A stretch of 64,000 nt of DNA from Bacteriovoracaceae bacterium (GCA_020630335.1 JAHDBN010000006.1:16139-80138); one strand, 5' to 3'. Numbered from the stretch's first letter, positions 7,943-17,674 are shown. Notes: generated from the letters alone by a model not told the origin. Numbers and translations: made by a program.

Positions 7943-9524
7943 AGAGATTTCCTTCGCTTAAACTTGTGTATTTTTGAACCCTTTTTTCATTTATTAAATG
8001 TATTTGAGATGCATAATTCATTGTTGTAATTCGATGTGATGAAAAAACTAAGTACTTATTTTCAAGAAACTTTTCATTAATGAGTTTATCAAAGATAGAT
8101 TTTTCTAAAATATTATCAACTGAAGAAAATGGATCATCCCAGAGTAATACTTGCGAGTCACTTAGCAAGCTTTGAGCAAGAGCCATTCTCTTTATTTGCC
8201 CACCAGAGAGTTTTTTCCCATTCTCTCCTACTACTAATTCTAGTACATTTTCTTCTCGAGATTCCAATTGGTTTAATTCAAAAATCTCTAAAAGTTTTTC
8301 TATTTTTTCTTTTTTTATGTTTTCTCTTCCTAAGCATAAATTATTCAAAACAGTATCATTAAATAGATGTGGTTCTTGTAAGACCAAAGAAAAAGAAATA
8401 TTTTCTTTATGACAAAGATCAGCTATTTGAAATAAAAGATGAGATTTCCCTGAAGCTGTTCGCCCGCAAAGTCCTAAAAACTTCTCTTTCTTTATTTTTA
8501 AGCTAACTAAAGAATCCCAGAGATAAGTTTCTACTGAAAGTTCATCATCTACTTCCTCTACCGATCCTTTTGGTTCAATATTTTCATCTAAGTTACTAAC
8601 TAATTTTTTAACTCTTTTCCATCCTGTTAACGCGGTTGCAGTTACAATTCCAATCCAAGATAAAAACATTAAAGGTTCTAATGCAAGATACAAAAATCCT
8701 GAGTAGAGAATAATCGTAGTCACTCCAAGATTTAGATCTTGAATAATATAAGCTCCCCATAACAAAGATAAACTCATCCCCAAGGGAACTAATGGCCTAG
8801 AAAAGGCAGGGCCTATACTTGCCTTGAAAAAATTTTCAAGTTCTATATGGCTAGTTTTTAAAAAATTTTCCAAGAAAGATTGTTCTTTTTGGTAGTTAGC
8901 AATGCTTCCTTTTGCATCAAATGTTTCAATTAAAATATTCTGTACGTCTCCTTGAGCTTTTGTCGCTTTTTCTAAATATGGTTGAAATACAAAAATCAAT
9001 AAGGAAAAAACAAAAACCGAAACCAACATTGGAAGAAAAGCTACAAAGATTCTAGAGTCAATTTCAGAAATTTTTGGAATAAGAACCCAACTAGCAATAA
9101 TAATATTTCCTACTTGAAGTAAAGCAAATCCAATTAATCCTCTAAGCCTATTAATATCATTTAAAAGTATTTGATAAATTTGCCCAAAACTATAATCTGC
9201 ATACTGAGAAGGGTATGCGTTCTTAATCATTTCTAAAATTTCAGTTCTTAGAGTTTTTTGTTGTACTCTAGCGGGATAAAAAAATAGCCATCTAGACAAA
9301 GTTCTAAAAATCAAGATTAAAACTGCCAAAGATAAAAATGTAAGGATTTGATCTTTTTGAAAATTTTTAATTAAAATACTATCTCCTAGCTCTTTAGCTA
9401 GCTTAGGAATTTTTACTTGTGATACATGAAGAATATATAAAGACCCCAATGCAAGTATGTAGTAAGGTATAAATTCGCAGATATGAAAAAAAATCCACGG
9501 AAAGAAACTTCGTTTTAATCTCAA
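7914..9524 (-). CDS. ABC exporter half-transporter with Asp at catalytic position
   Basis: This 536-residue partner has an N-terminal six-helix membrane domain and a nucleotide-binding domain. Walker A is GRTASGKS, the signature is a good LSGGQ, and the H-loop is FSSHR. Walker B reads VLLWDD, so the catalytic Glu is Asp. In a heterodimer its Walker motifs pair with the ISLGQ of the partner, giving one degenerate site, while its LSGGQ completes a canonical site with the partner. This is the usual architecture of asymmetric exporters. The next gene upstream, the permease, ends one base before it starts. Confidence 0.9.
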   Translation of the reverse strand: MRLKRSFFPWIFFHICEFIPYYILALGSLYILHVSQVKIPKLAKELGDSILIKNFQKDQILTFLSLAVLILIFRTLSRWLFFYPARVQQKTLRTEILEMIKNAYPSQYADYSFGQIYQILLNDINRLRGLIGFALLQVGNIIIASWVLIPKISEIDSRIFVAFLPMLVSVFVFSLLIFVFQPYLEKATKAQGDVQNILIETFDAKGSIANYQKEQSFLENFLKTSHIELENFFKASIGPAFSRPLVPLGMSLSLLWGAYIIQDLNLGVTTIILYSGFLYLALEPLMFLSWIGIVTATALTGWKRVKKLVSNLDENIEPKGSVEEVDDELSVETYLWDSLVSLKIKKEKFLGLCGRTASGKSHLLFQIADLCHKENISFSLVLQEPHLFNDTVLNNLCLGRENIKKEKIEKLLEIFELNQLESREENVLELVVGENGKKLSGGQIKRMALAQSLLSDSQVLLWDDPFSSVDNILEKSIFDKLINEKFLENKYLVFSSHRITTMNYASQIHLINEKRVQKYTSLSEGNLYEFFRSQRD

Positions 9525-10703
9525 CTATTCTCCTACTTTTCGTAAAAGTTCAATATAAGAAGTATTTTCTTTGTTAAAAACCCAAAGAGCGTATATAGAA
9601 AAGACTGAAGAAACTAAATAAGGAACAAAAAACGCTATTAGCACATGATCCCACGTCACATGTACTGGAAGTGATTTCTCCAAAAACACATCTGGCATAA
9701 TATTAGGCGAAAATTTCTTAAGAAACAAAAGTAGTAGTCCACCTACAAGGATTCCTGAAAAACAAGTAAGTAATGCTTTAACTTGAAAATACAAAAACAT
9801 TAATATTGAAATAGTTTTTTTGGAAAGACCTAATATCCAAAAACTAATTAAATCAAAACGAATCTTATTAAAAAAGATTAAATTCCCTGCAACTATAGTA
9901 ATACTAACTAAAAAACACATACAAACAAAAAGCGCTAACATCACAACTGATTCTAACTTAAATGCCCATAAAAGCTCAGGATGTAATTCTTCCCATGAAG
10001 TTATCGTACTTATATCTGAAAGTTTAGCATTCTTTAAAAGATCTGCTAGTTTTTCCTTAGAAATTTCTTGATAAATTCTTATCTTATTATAACTAACTTC
10101 TCTAATTAAATTGTGTACAAATGAACTTCTTATATAAGCTGTGACCTCATCTACCTCATTCACCGAGGAACTTGAAAGATCACTTACCGTCTCTCCAGCC
10201 ATTCGAGGAACATCTCCAAAAAATGTATCTAAGTGTGATGGCGAAAAAAAGACAACTGTTGATCCTATCGTACTTTTTAACTTGGAAAGTAAATCTGCTC
10301 CAAGAATTACACCATCTTTTTCTAATTCTTTTAAAAAGTTTGGTGTACTCGCATCAAAATCAATACCTCTTAAAATTACAGGTGCTATATAAGCATCATG
10401 CTTACCAAGAAGCTCTAGTTCTATTTCTTTGGTGAAGAATACTTGTGATTTCTTTAGATCGCTCGTGAATTGATTAAAAGAATTTTCATCATACTCATCA
10501 AACGAGATAACATGATGTCCTATCATCTTTTTAGATCGCTTAATCATTTCTCCCTGAAGGCCTTGCATGATTCCTTGTAAAACAAGAAGGGCCATAGAAG
10601 ATAAAAACAGACCAAAAATTGCTAAGAATATAAGCTTTTGCCTCGTCTTTGAGTGAAACAAATACTTATAGAAATAACTTAAAAATGATTTAACTTTTGA
10701 CAT
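9525..10703 (-). CDS. FtsX/LolC-E-like ABC permease
   Basis: This 392-residue protein has one N-terminal membrane helix, a periplasmic domain of about 210 residues, and three C-terminal helices. That is the topology of the MacB/LolC/LolE/FtsX permease family, which extracts lipoproteins or drives periplasmic effectors. The SHxK-rich start followed by IFGLFLSSMALLVLQGIMQG is LolC-like. No dedicated LolD-type ATPase is encoded next to it; the flanking ABC proteins carry their own membrane domains. The cognate ATPase must be elsewhere, or the partner is unusual. It starts 4 nt after the fadB stop. Confidence 0.78.
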   Translation of the reverse strand: MSKVKSFLSYFYKYLFHSKTRQKLIFLAIFGLFLSSMALLVLQGIMQGLQGEMIKRSKKMIGHHVISFDEYDENSFNQFTSDLKKSQVFFTKEIELELLGKHDAYIAPVILRGIDFDASTPNFLKELEKDGVILGADLLSKLKSTIGSTVVFFSPSHLDTFFGDVPRMAGETVSDLSSSSVNEVDEVTAYIRSSFVHNLIREVSYNKIRIYQEISKEKLADLLKNAKLSDISTITSWEELHPELLWAFKLESVVMLALFVCMCFLVSITIVAGNLIFFNKIRFDLISFWILGLSKKTISILMFLYFQVKALLTCFSGILVGGLLLLFLKKFSPNIMPDVFLEKSLPVHVTWDHVLIAFFVPYLVSSVFSIYALWVFNKENTSYIELLRKVGE

Positions 10704-10707
10704 AAAT

Positions 10708-12816
10708 TTAGTAGAAACTCTTTTTTTGTTTTATAAGTTTTTCTATATAAGTAGAAAGCTTAAATCTTTCTTGAGATACTTCATTTTGAAAATTCGCAAT
10801 TGTTTTTTGAATTTCATCCAAGCCTTTGTCATCTGCATATTTTAATAATCCACCTTTAAACGGAGGAAAACCTATTCCAAAAATCATTGCTAGATCTAAA
10901 CTATCTGCTTTGCTAACAATTCCATCTTCTAAACAATTAGCTGCTTCATTAATCATTGGATAAATTAATCTTTTCTTCATCATTTCAGAATCACTTGTTT
11001 TGGAAGTCTCTGGAAGAATTGCTTTTAAATCAGGATTGATTTCTCCTTTTTTCCCTTTTTCATCATAAAGATAAAAACCCTTCTGATTTTTTTTACCAAG
11101 AAGATTTAATTCTAATAATTTTTCAGAAAAACTTGAAGGTTTAAACCTTTCACCTAAACCATCAAATAAAATCTTTCCAACCTTATTTGAAACATCAATC
11201 CCAACCTCATCCATTAAATGACAAGGTCCCATAGGAAGACCAAAATCAAGAGCGACTTGATCTAAATCTTCAATAGAATAACCTTCCTCTAGCATATGAC
11301 CAGCTTCGTTTAAATAAGTTGCAAGAATTCTATTCACTAAAAATCCTGGCCCATCTTTTACTATCACCGGAGTTTTCTTGCTCTCCACTACAAACTTATA
11401 AAGAGCTTCTATCGTTTCATCACTTACTTTAGAATGCTTGATAATTTCCACTAAAGGCATTTTATTAACAGGATTAAAAAAATGTAGCCCTGCAAAGCGC
11501 TCAGGCTTTTTAAGGACTGAAGCCATTTCCTCAACACTTAAAGATGAGGTATTAGAAGTTAGTAAAGTATCATCAGAAACTTTACCTTCAACCTCTTGAA
11601 AGACTTTTTTCTTAATATCCATATTTTCAACAACGGCTTCAATTAAAAGATCAACTCCTTTAAATCCGTCATAATTTAATGTAGGAGCGATACTTGTCAT
11701 TTTTTTATTAAATTCATCTTTGCTCATTCTTCTTCGTTTTAATTTTTTTGAAAAAACTAAAGAAGCTTGTTTTAATCCGAGGTTAAGAGCATCTTGATTT
11801 AAATCTTTCATCAAGCAAGGAATATTATTGGATGCAAAGTACCAAGCGATTCCACCACCCATTGTTCCTGCACCCAGGACTGCTCCCATTTCAATATCTT
11901 TTAATTTTTTATCTTTCGAATATTTTTTTGATTCATCATGAAGAAAGAATAAATGGATGAGATTCTTAGACTGTTTCGTTTGCGATAACTCTCCAAAAGC
12001 ATTTGCTTCTCTTTCTAAATAACTTGATCTATTTGAGCTATGCTTTTCAAGTAAATCTATAATTTTTAATGGAGCAGGATAAAAACCTTTCGTTTTCTTC
12101 ATCACTCCTTCTCTTGCTTTAGAGAAAATAAGTTTTTTCCCAACAAAATTATTCTCAACAAGACTCATTAACTTTTCGCTTGCTTTCTTCTTTTTTTCTT
12201 TCACTTTCTTGAAAAGATATTCCTCTGATAAATCTTTAAATCTTTCTGGAGGTATAATGAAATCTGCAAGCCCTAATTTAAAAGCTTTCTTCGCTCTCAC
12301 TTGCTTACCTGTTAAGATCAAATCAAGAGCATTGGCCATTCCTATTTTCTTTGGAAGCCTAAACGTTCCTCCAAAACCTGGCAGAACTCCTAACATAACT
12401 TCTGGAAGTCCTAGCTTCGTTTTAGAAGAATCACTCACTAAAATTTTATCACATGAGAGAGCAAGCTCTAATCCTCCACCAAGGCAGAAACCATCTATCA
12501 TTGCCATTGTAGGAATATCTAAATCTTCAATCTTATTGAATAAAGCTTGTCCTTTCGCCGCTCCCTCACTCGCTTTAGCTGCTGTATCTAAGTTTTGAAT
12601 AATTGAAATTTCAACTCCAGCTAGAAAAACATCTTTTTTTACCGAATGAAAAATTACTCCTCTAGCATCCTTATCTTTTTTAATTGTTTCTAAAATTGTT
12701 TCTAAATCTTCAAGGACCTGAACACTTAGGGTAGAAAGAGATTTTTCGACATCTTTTCCAAATCCTACATAGTAAATTTTATTTTTTGCTTCAAATTGAA
12801 TATTTGTAAAACTCAT
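10708..12816 (-). CDS. fadB: Fatty acid oxidation multifunctional protein (enoyl-CoA hydratase / 3-hydroxyacyl-CoA dehydrogenase)
   Basis: This 702-residue protein is a FadB/FadJ-type beta-oxidation enzyme. The N-terminal crotonase domain carries IDGFCLGGGLELALSCD and the GLPEVMLGVLPGFGGTFRLP signature. The NAD-binding dehydrogenase domain starts near residue 315 with GAGTMGGGIAW and includes HFFNPVNKMPLVEII. The C-terminal helical half repeats are complete. I start at ATG 12816, preceded by AGGGA; a longer in-frame reading to 12876 overlaps the thiolase gene and is basic and unlike the family. It lies 11 nt after fadA and acts with it. FadB versus FadJ subtype is not certain. Confidence 0.93.
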   Translation of the reverse strand: MSFTNIQFEAKNKIYYVGFGKDVEKSLSTLSVQVLEDLETILETIKKDKDARGVIFHSVKKDVFLAGVEISIIQNLDTAAKASEGAAKGQALFNKIEDLDIPTMAMIDGFCLGGGLELALSCDKILVSDSSKTKLGLPEVMLGVLPGFGGTFRLPKKIGMANALDLILTGKQVRAKKAFKLGLADFIIPPERFKDLSEEYLFKKVKEKKKKASEKLMSLVENNFVGKKLIFSKAREGVMKKTKGFYPAPLKIIDLLEKHSSNRSSYLEREANAFGELSQTKQSKNLIHLFFLHDESKKYSKDKKLKDIEMGAVLGAGTMGGGIAWYFASNNIPCLMKDLNQDALNLGLKQASLVFSKKLKRRRMSKDEFNKKMTSIAPTLNYDGFKGVDLLIEAVVENMDIKKKVFQEVEGKVSDDTLLTSNTSSLSVEEMASVLKKPERFAGLHFFNPVNKMPLVEIIKHSKVSDETIEALYKFVVESKKTPVIVKDGPGFLVNRILATYLNEAGHMLEEGYSIEDLDQVALDFGLPMGPCHLMDEVGIDVSNKVGKILFDGLGERFKPSSFSEKLLELNLLGKKNQKGFYLYDEKGKKGEINPDLKAILPETSKTSDSEMMKKRLIYPMINEAANCLEDGIVSKADSLDLAMIFGIGFPPFKGGLLKYADDKGLDEIQKTIANFQNEVSQERFKLSTYIEKLIKQKKSFY

Positions 12817-12827
12817 TTTTTCCCTAA

Positions 12828-14111
12828 TTATAATTTTTCTAAAATTACTGCTCCACCTTGCCCGCCACCGATGCAAAGGCTTGCAATACCATATTTCGAA
12901 TTTCTCTTTTTCATTTCATGAGCAAGAGTCACTACCAATCTTGAACCTGTGGAACCTACTGGGTGCCCTAGTGCAATTGCTCCACCATTAACATTTAGTT
13001 TATCTAAAGAGATTTCTCCCATCGCTTCATTGATTCCCCATCTTGAAGATAACTTCTCATCAACACTAGCTTTTCTTACAGCAATAACTTGAGCTGCAAA
13101 GGCTTCATTGATTTCAATTAAATCCATATCAGACAGTTTCATTCCTGTTTTTTTAAGAACTCCATTCATAGAAAGTAAAGGCCCCATTCCCATTCTCTCT
13201 GGTTCTAAACCATGAAAGTGATAATCCACAATTTTAGCCATAGGCTTAAGATTGTATTTTTTCACAGCTTCTTCACTGCACATTAAAAGCATGGAACCAC
13301 CATCAGTAATAGGACAGCTATTTCCTACAGTTACAGTTCCTGTTCCTTTTTCAAAGTATGGCTTAAGTTTTGCTAAAGACTCCATTGAGCTTTTCGCTCT
13401 AGGCCCAACATCTTCACTTAAAGTTTTATCTAAATTTTTACCACATACAATTGGAACTATTTCATCAGAAAATTTTCCATCCTTCATGGCCTTAATTGTT
13501 TTGTGATGCGAATTATTTGCATACTCGTCTTGTTCTTCTCTTGAGATATGAAACTCTTTAGCAAGAGTCTCTGCAGTTTGCCCCATATTTTTTCCACAAA
13601 AAGGATCTGTTAAACCTTGTTCAATAGCGATAATTGGCTTGAGAAAATCAGGTCTAAAGCTCATGAAAGTTTTAAGTTTTGCACCTAGAGTTTTAGCTCT
13701 CATTAAATACATAAAAAAGTTTGTCATTTTTTTATTAAATATCAATGGCATTTGAGACATGCTTTCAACTCCACCAGCAAAAACTATATCTGCTCTTCCT
13801 AATGCAATTTTATCAAAAGCTTGCGACATCGCTTCCATACCAGAAGCACAATTTCTATGAACAGTATAAGCACTTGTTTTCTTATCAAGCCCAGCTTCTA
13901 AAGCAACAACTCTTCCAACATTGGCATATTTCGCAGGCGTTCCTGTGTTTCCAATTATAACCTCATCTACCTGATCAGCTGGAATATTATGTTTGCCTTT
14001 TAAATGTCTTACTAAATAATGTCCTAAAAAAGGAGCTGCTACATCTTTAAGATTTGCTCCTGCTTTTACTTGAGGAGTTCTTACTCCATCTACTAAATAC
14101 ACTGGCTTCAT
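12828..14111 (-). CDS. fadA: Acetyl-CoA C-acyltransferase (3-ketoacyl-CoA thiolase)
   Basis: This 427-residue thiolase cleaves 3-ketoacyl-CoA with CoA, the last step of beta-oxidation. Catalytic residues are visible: nucleophile Cys88 in HRNCASGMEAM, the His in NGGAIALGHPVGSTGSR, and the late Cys in CIGGGQGG. The length and a loop insertion after residue 130 resemble the FadI/trifunctional beta type (about 430) more than E. coli FadA (387). It heads the long minus-strand run. For a predator of other bacteria, prey fatty acids would be a natural substrate; that link is inference. Confidence 0.93.
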   Translation of the reverse strand: MKPVYLVDGVRTPQVKAGANLKDVAAPFLGHYLVRHLKGKHNIPADQVDEVIIGNTGTPAKYANVGRVVALEAGLDKKTSAYTVHRNCASGMEAMSQAFDKIALGRADIVFAGGVESMSQMPLIFNKKMTNFFMYLMRAKTLGAKLKTFMSFRPDFLKPIIAIEQGLTDPFCGKNMGQTAETLAKEFHISREEQDEYANNSHHKTIKAMKDGKFSDEIVPIVCGKNLDKTLSEDVGPRAKSSMESLAKLKPYFEKGTGTVTVGNSCPITDGGSMLLMCSEEAVKKYNLKPMAKIVDYHFHGLEPERMGMGPLLSMNGVLKKTGMKLSDMDLIEINEAFAAQVIAVRKASVDEKLSSRWGINEAMGEISLDKLNVNGGAIALGHPVGSTGSRLVVTLAHEMKKRNSKYGIASLCIGGGQGGAVILEKL

Positions 14112-14200
14112 AAATAAATACCCTTAAATAAAATAAGATTAATTATAATTGTAAATCGTTTCTATCTTATTAGAAAATCAATGAAAGGGGAAAATTAGGC

Positions 14201-14244
14201 AAAAAAAAACGCTCTGAGAGGCCACATCTAAAACCTGTCAGAGC
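14201..14244 (-). terminator. Rho-independent terminator of the outer-membrane barrel gene
   Basis: On the minus strand a GCTCTGA-x-AGG stem pairs across a 12-nt loop (one mismatch) and is followed by a run of about nine T. It sits 30 nt after the barrel gene stop and before fadA, separating the two transcription units. Confidence 0.85.
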
Positions 14245-14274
14245 ATTTAAAAGGAAATAAAACAAAAGTTTTAT

Positions 14275-15462
14275 TTAAAAAGTTACCGTTACGCCGGCAT
14301 TTACTCCAAATGAATTAGAGTTTGCAAAATCATCTGCTAATTGTTGCAAAATCCCTTCATCTAAAAATCCGATGTTTAAGTCACTTCCTCCAAAAGTTGT
14401 TAAGCCTTTATTGAAGTTACCTTCAAGAAAAAAGCCTACGTTTTTAGTAAAAGAAAACTCAGCACCGCCTTTAAGATTACCCGTTATCGCAAAAGTCGAG
14501 TAGCTCTCATTTCCGAAGACGAATGCTCCACCGTTAAAATAATCGTTTTGATCATACTCCATAGAAAGTCTATTTACTCCAACACCAGCACCGATAAATG
14601 GTCTTAATCTTGTTGAGTTAAAAAGATAAAACTTTCCATACATATCAAGTCCAAATGACTTTAATTCTACTGCTCTTCCACCAAGTCCATCATAGAAACT
14701 ACCCTGATAGTTATAATTATAGTTTCCGTAATAATTAGGTGCAAAATCATTATAAAAATCTTCAGCGAAAGTATTTGAGTGATAATTAAATCCTAAACCA
14801 AGAGCAACTCTTCTGTTAATTTCTGATTCTACTCTAATACCCAATAAAGGAGTTGAATCTATTTGCTGATAAAACTCACCATTTGAATAAACTCTAAAAC
14901 CAACTTCAGGTAACACTTTTAAAGAATCAATAAACGATGAACTTTCATAATCTGAAACAGACTTCTCTACAACTACAGGAGCCGGCGTAGGAGCTGCTTG
15001 TTGAATAACAACTGGCTGAACGACTTGCTTCGCAACTGGAGCCTGAGGTTTCTCTGTCTGACAATCAGGATCAAGAGCATTCTCATCTAATAAACACTTA
15101 ATTTGCTTATTATATTTTTTTATTTGAGCTTCAGATGACTTTCTTTCAACAACATAATCTTTTGTCGTATCGACTAATTTCTCAGTTGTATCTTGAAGAT
15201 TTTTATACTTTTTAGTTTTTTCTTTATTTAGATAAATCTGATTTTTTTGTTTCTTTAATTCATTATTAATAAAATTTAATTCAGAATCAACCACTTCTGG
15301 TTCATCGTCATACCCTTCAACATTCAAGGGTCTATCATTATAATTGATAACCTTGTTTACAATTTGTTGCCCACCATCATCATTTTGATTGCTCTCTTGA
15401 GAGAAACCACTCGCTGATAACAACAATGCTAAGATTAGTAGTTTAGAATTACGATGTTTCAT
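14275..15462 (-). CDS. Outer-membrane beta-barrel protein with periplasmic coiled-coil
   Basis: This 395-residue protein has a Sec signal peptide (cleavage near SGFSQ). Residues 60-135 are charged and probably a coiled coil. A Pro/Ala/Val-rich linker follows near 145-165, then a C-terminal barrel of about 220 residues with alternating polar and aromatic strands. It ends in VTVTF, the terminal Phe recognised by the BAM machinery. The barrel resembles small OmpA/OprF-N or opacity-type barrels; there is no OmpA C-terminal peptidoglycan domain. It is monocistronic with a strong terminator, so probably well expressed. Specific function is unknown. Confidence 0.82.
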   Translation of the reverse strand: MKHRNSKLLILALLLSASGFSQESNQNDDGGQQIVNKVINYNDRPLNVEGYDDEPEVVDSELNFINNELKKQKNQIYLNKEKTKKYKNLQDTTEKLVDTTKDYVVERKSSEAQIKKYNKQIKCLLDENALDPDCQTEKPQAPVAKQVVQPVVIQQAAPTPAPVVVEKSVSDYESSSFIDSLKVLPEVGFRVYSNGEFYQQIDSTPLLGIRVESEINRRVALGLGFNYHSNTFAEDFYNDFAPNYYGNYNYNYQGSFYDGLGGRAVELKSFGLDMYGKFYLFNSTRLRPFIGAGVGVNRLSMEYDQNDYFNGGAFVFGNESYSTFAITGNLKGGAEFSFTKNVGFFLEGNFNKGLTTFGGSDLNIGFLDEGILQQLADDFANSNSFGVNAGVTVTF

Positions 15463-15750
15463 GTCTTCTCCTAAATTCTTATGTTTTTTAATACGAAGCG
15501 CTAAGCATTCAATAGAAAAAAATCCATAATTTTCATTCTTGAAACTATCTAGCAGGATTATTGATGTGGAGCAATGAAGACTTTGAAAATCGTCTAGTTC
15601 TTACACGGTATGTAAATATTACAAAGTAGTCCCCTTCTCCTTCTTATGCTTTCAACAAACACTATTATGCTTATTGATCAAAGATTTACCACTGTGTAAC
15701 TTTGACAAAGCAATCACGCTTTCTCATAGAAATCAATATAGAATTTCATT
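15463..15750. promoter_or_regulatory. Divergent intergenic region with a candidate promoter for the plus-strand gene
   Basis: This 288-bp gap separates two secreted-protein genes. TTGACA at 15702-15707 is followed after 17 nt by CATAGA (15725-15730), a moderate promoter for the gene at 15751. A second -10-like TATAGA at 15737-15742 lies only 8 nt before the ATG. No small gene or RNA is evident. Confidence 0.4.
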
Positions 15751-17370
15751 ATGTTTAAATTAATTTCTATATTTTTCTGTTTATCTCTTTTCGCTGAATT
15801 CAATAATGACCCCTCCCAAACCGACAAGTTTATTGAAAACTTATATCAACTAGACAAAGTTTCTGAAGATAAACTTGAAGAATACTCCGATGATATATAC
15901 CAAGAGAACATTAACCGATTTTCTTATTTTCCCAATTATATCTGGTCTTCAGTTTTACGAAGGACAAATTACACAAACAGAAAACACATGTATAATTTCT
16001 CTATTTCAACGAGTGAATTTAAGTTTTACGAAAACACTCGATATAAGAATAGGTTTGATTATTTAAGCTTAAGAAAATCAAGTAACATCACAAGGTTTTC
16101 TAGTAGTATTCATAGACCATGGGTAGCTTCAATTTCTCCTAGTTTAGATTTAAAGTCTGATTATTTTCAAAAAAATATTAACGAAGAACTATACGAAGTT
16201 GATTCTGATCAATTTAAGCAATTAAGTTCTGGGTTAGATAAATTTTTTTCTTCTATTCATTTTCATCGAGGAGAAACAGATTTTGAACAAAACCCTGTTT
16301 TCAATATCCCCGGTGTGTTTACGGCGACATGCACTCAAATTAGCATGAGAAACATTTTTTCTTGCGCAAAACAACTTAAAAATATTATTAAATCCATGAA
16401 ACCTTATTCTCTTTTCTCTTTTGAATCCGAAGCATACACCATCGATGAAACATCAATGATACTAACAAGTGGTACAGAATATTTATATATACTAAAGAGA
16501 AAAGAGATTATTCAGTATATCTTAAACCTATCAAATCATATAAGTGATCTTATCAAGCAAGACGATTCAAGTTCTACTTTTTTTGAATTAATGCAACAAG
16601 AAGCATTCAAACTCAATCTAAACGAGAATGATATATGGGACACTATTGCACTTTTATCTTCCTCTGGAGCTAACCTTTCTTATCGTTTAAGAAAAATTTT
16701 TTCTCAAGTTGAATTTCACTCTAGCTATATCTCTTACGATGAATTTCGTGTTTTAGAACAGTTCTTGTTCCACGTAGATAATATTACTTCTGGAATGACC
16801 CTCATGGATTCAAAAAGAATAGAAAAGAGAAACTCTTTATTTAGTTTTCCGCAAGATCTCGAATTAAACTTAACAAGTTACAAGCCTTATCATTTCTGGA
16901 TGACTGCATTTCTTGCAAGAAGAGCTTATATCCAACAAAAAAACTGGCAAGCAGCATTCTCAGCAAGTTTTCTCTCTAATGTCGGATATCAAGTTTTTGG
17001 GCCTAGAAAACTAGATGCTTTTTGGGGAACATCTTCTTTTCACCCTTTAAAAAACAAAACTAGAATAGATTTATTACTATCTGCTGCTGGTGCATATTGG
17101 GGAGCAACATCGATAATAAGAAAAAGCTGTCATTCAATGGGAAAAAACTCCTTTAAGAATTGGATTTCTTCTTTTTATCAAAGATCGCAAAAGAATATTT
17201 GTTCAAAAAATCTAGATTTTAATAGAATCTTCATGGTATTCATGAAAGCTTCTAACAATGATGAAATTTTTCACAAAGAAGAAAATGAATCGATTTTCAA
17301 TCCCTCATTTTTCAATCAGTGGAAAAAACATTTCCCTTTTACTACGCTTTCTGACGAAGTTCTAAAATAA
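15751..17370 (+). CDS. Secreted protein of unknown family, 539 residues
   Basis: A short hydrophobic signal (LISIFFCLSLFAEF) suggests export. The rest is soluble, rich in Phe, Ser, Asn and Tyr, with helical stretches around 250-350 and a hydrophobic segment near 440-455 (LLLSAAGAYWGATSII) that may be buried or membrane-associated. Cysteines are scattered (about five). I recognise no domain. There is no clear ribosome site before the ATG. The gene is monocistronic, converges on the His-rich lipoprotein and diverges from the barrel gene. It is best read as a lineage-specific exported protein. Confidence 0.75.
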   Translation: MFKLISIFFCLSLFAEFNNDPSQTDKFIENLYQLDKVSEDKLEEYSDDIYQENINRFSYFPNYIWSSVLRRTNYTNRKHMYNFSISTSEFKFYENTRYKNRFDYLSLRKSSNITRFSSSIHRPWVASISPSLDLKSDYFQKNINEELYEVDSDQFKQLSSGLDKFFSSIHFHRGETDFEQNPVFNIPGVFTATCTQISMRNIFSCAKQLKNIIKSMKPYSLFSFESEAYTIDETSMILTSGTEYLYILKRKEIIQYILNLSNHISDLIKQDDSSSTFFELMQQEAFKLNLNENDIWDTIALLSSSGANLSYRLRKIFSQVEFHSSYISYDEFRVLEQFLFHVDNITSGMTLMDSKRIEKRNSLFSFPQDLELNLTSYKPYHFWMTAFLARRAYIQQKNWQAAFSASFLSNVGYQVFGPRKLDAFWGTSSFHPLKNKTRIDLLLSAAGAYWGATSIIRKSCHSMGKNSFKNWISSFYQRSQKNICSKNLDFNRIFMVFMKASNNDEIFHKEENESIFNPSFFNQWKKHFPFTTLSDEVLK

Positions 17371-17384
17371 GAAAAAAATAAAGT

Positions 17385-17654
17385 TTATTGTTTTTCACAT
17401 TCATGCGTATGCCCATCTAATTGATGGTGAAGATGTCCTTTATGTACATAATCTATATGCTTTCCATGCTTAATAGACTTATGCCCACAACTTTTTCCAT
17501 GAGTATGCTTATGTTTTTTATGATGCTCATGATGATGGCCATGATGACCGTGTTGCTTATGCTTATAATGTACATCATCTACTTTGTGAGGATGCTCATG
17601 AGTTGATGAGCAAGAAACTAAAAAAATAAAACTTAAAATTAATAATGTTTTCAT
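17385..17654 (-). CDS. Histidine-rich small lipoprotein, probable metal-binding
   Basis: This 89-residue protein has a lipoprotein signal (lipobox VSCS). About 25 of its residues are His, in runs such as HGHHGHHHEHH. The second half, CGHKSIKHGKHIDYVHKGHLHH, follows a pattern (CGH-x4-HG-x-H-x-DY-x4-GHLHH) that I recall from a widespread small His-rich protein often found near zinc or cadmium transporters. It should bind Zn, Ni or Cu at the outer membrane or in the periplasm. No metal transporter lies beside it in this window. The role is inferred from composition. Confidence 0.82.
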   Translation of the reverse strand: MKTLLILSFIFLVSCSSTHEHPHKVDDVHYKHKQHGHHGHHHEHHKKHKHTHGKSCGHKSIKHGKHIDYVHKGHLHHQLDGHTHECEKQ

Positions 17655-17674
17655 TAAATAATCCTTTTATATAC

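Noticed and set aside
17421-17606. A Met-rich plus-strand open frame opposite the His-rich lipoprotein.
   Set aside because: The Met richness is the antisense of His codons; the minus-strand frame has a lipobox and a ribosome site region.
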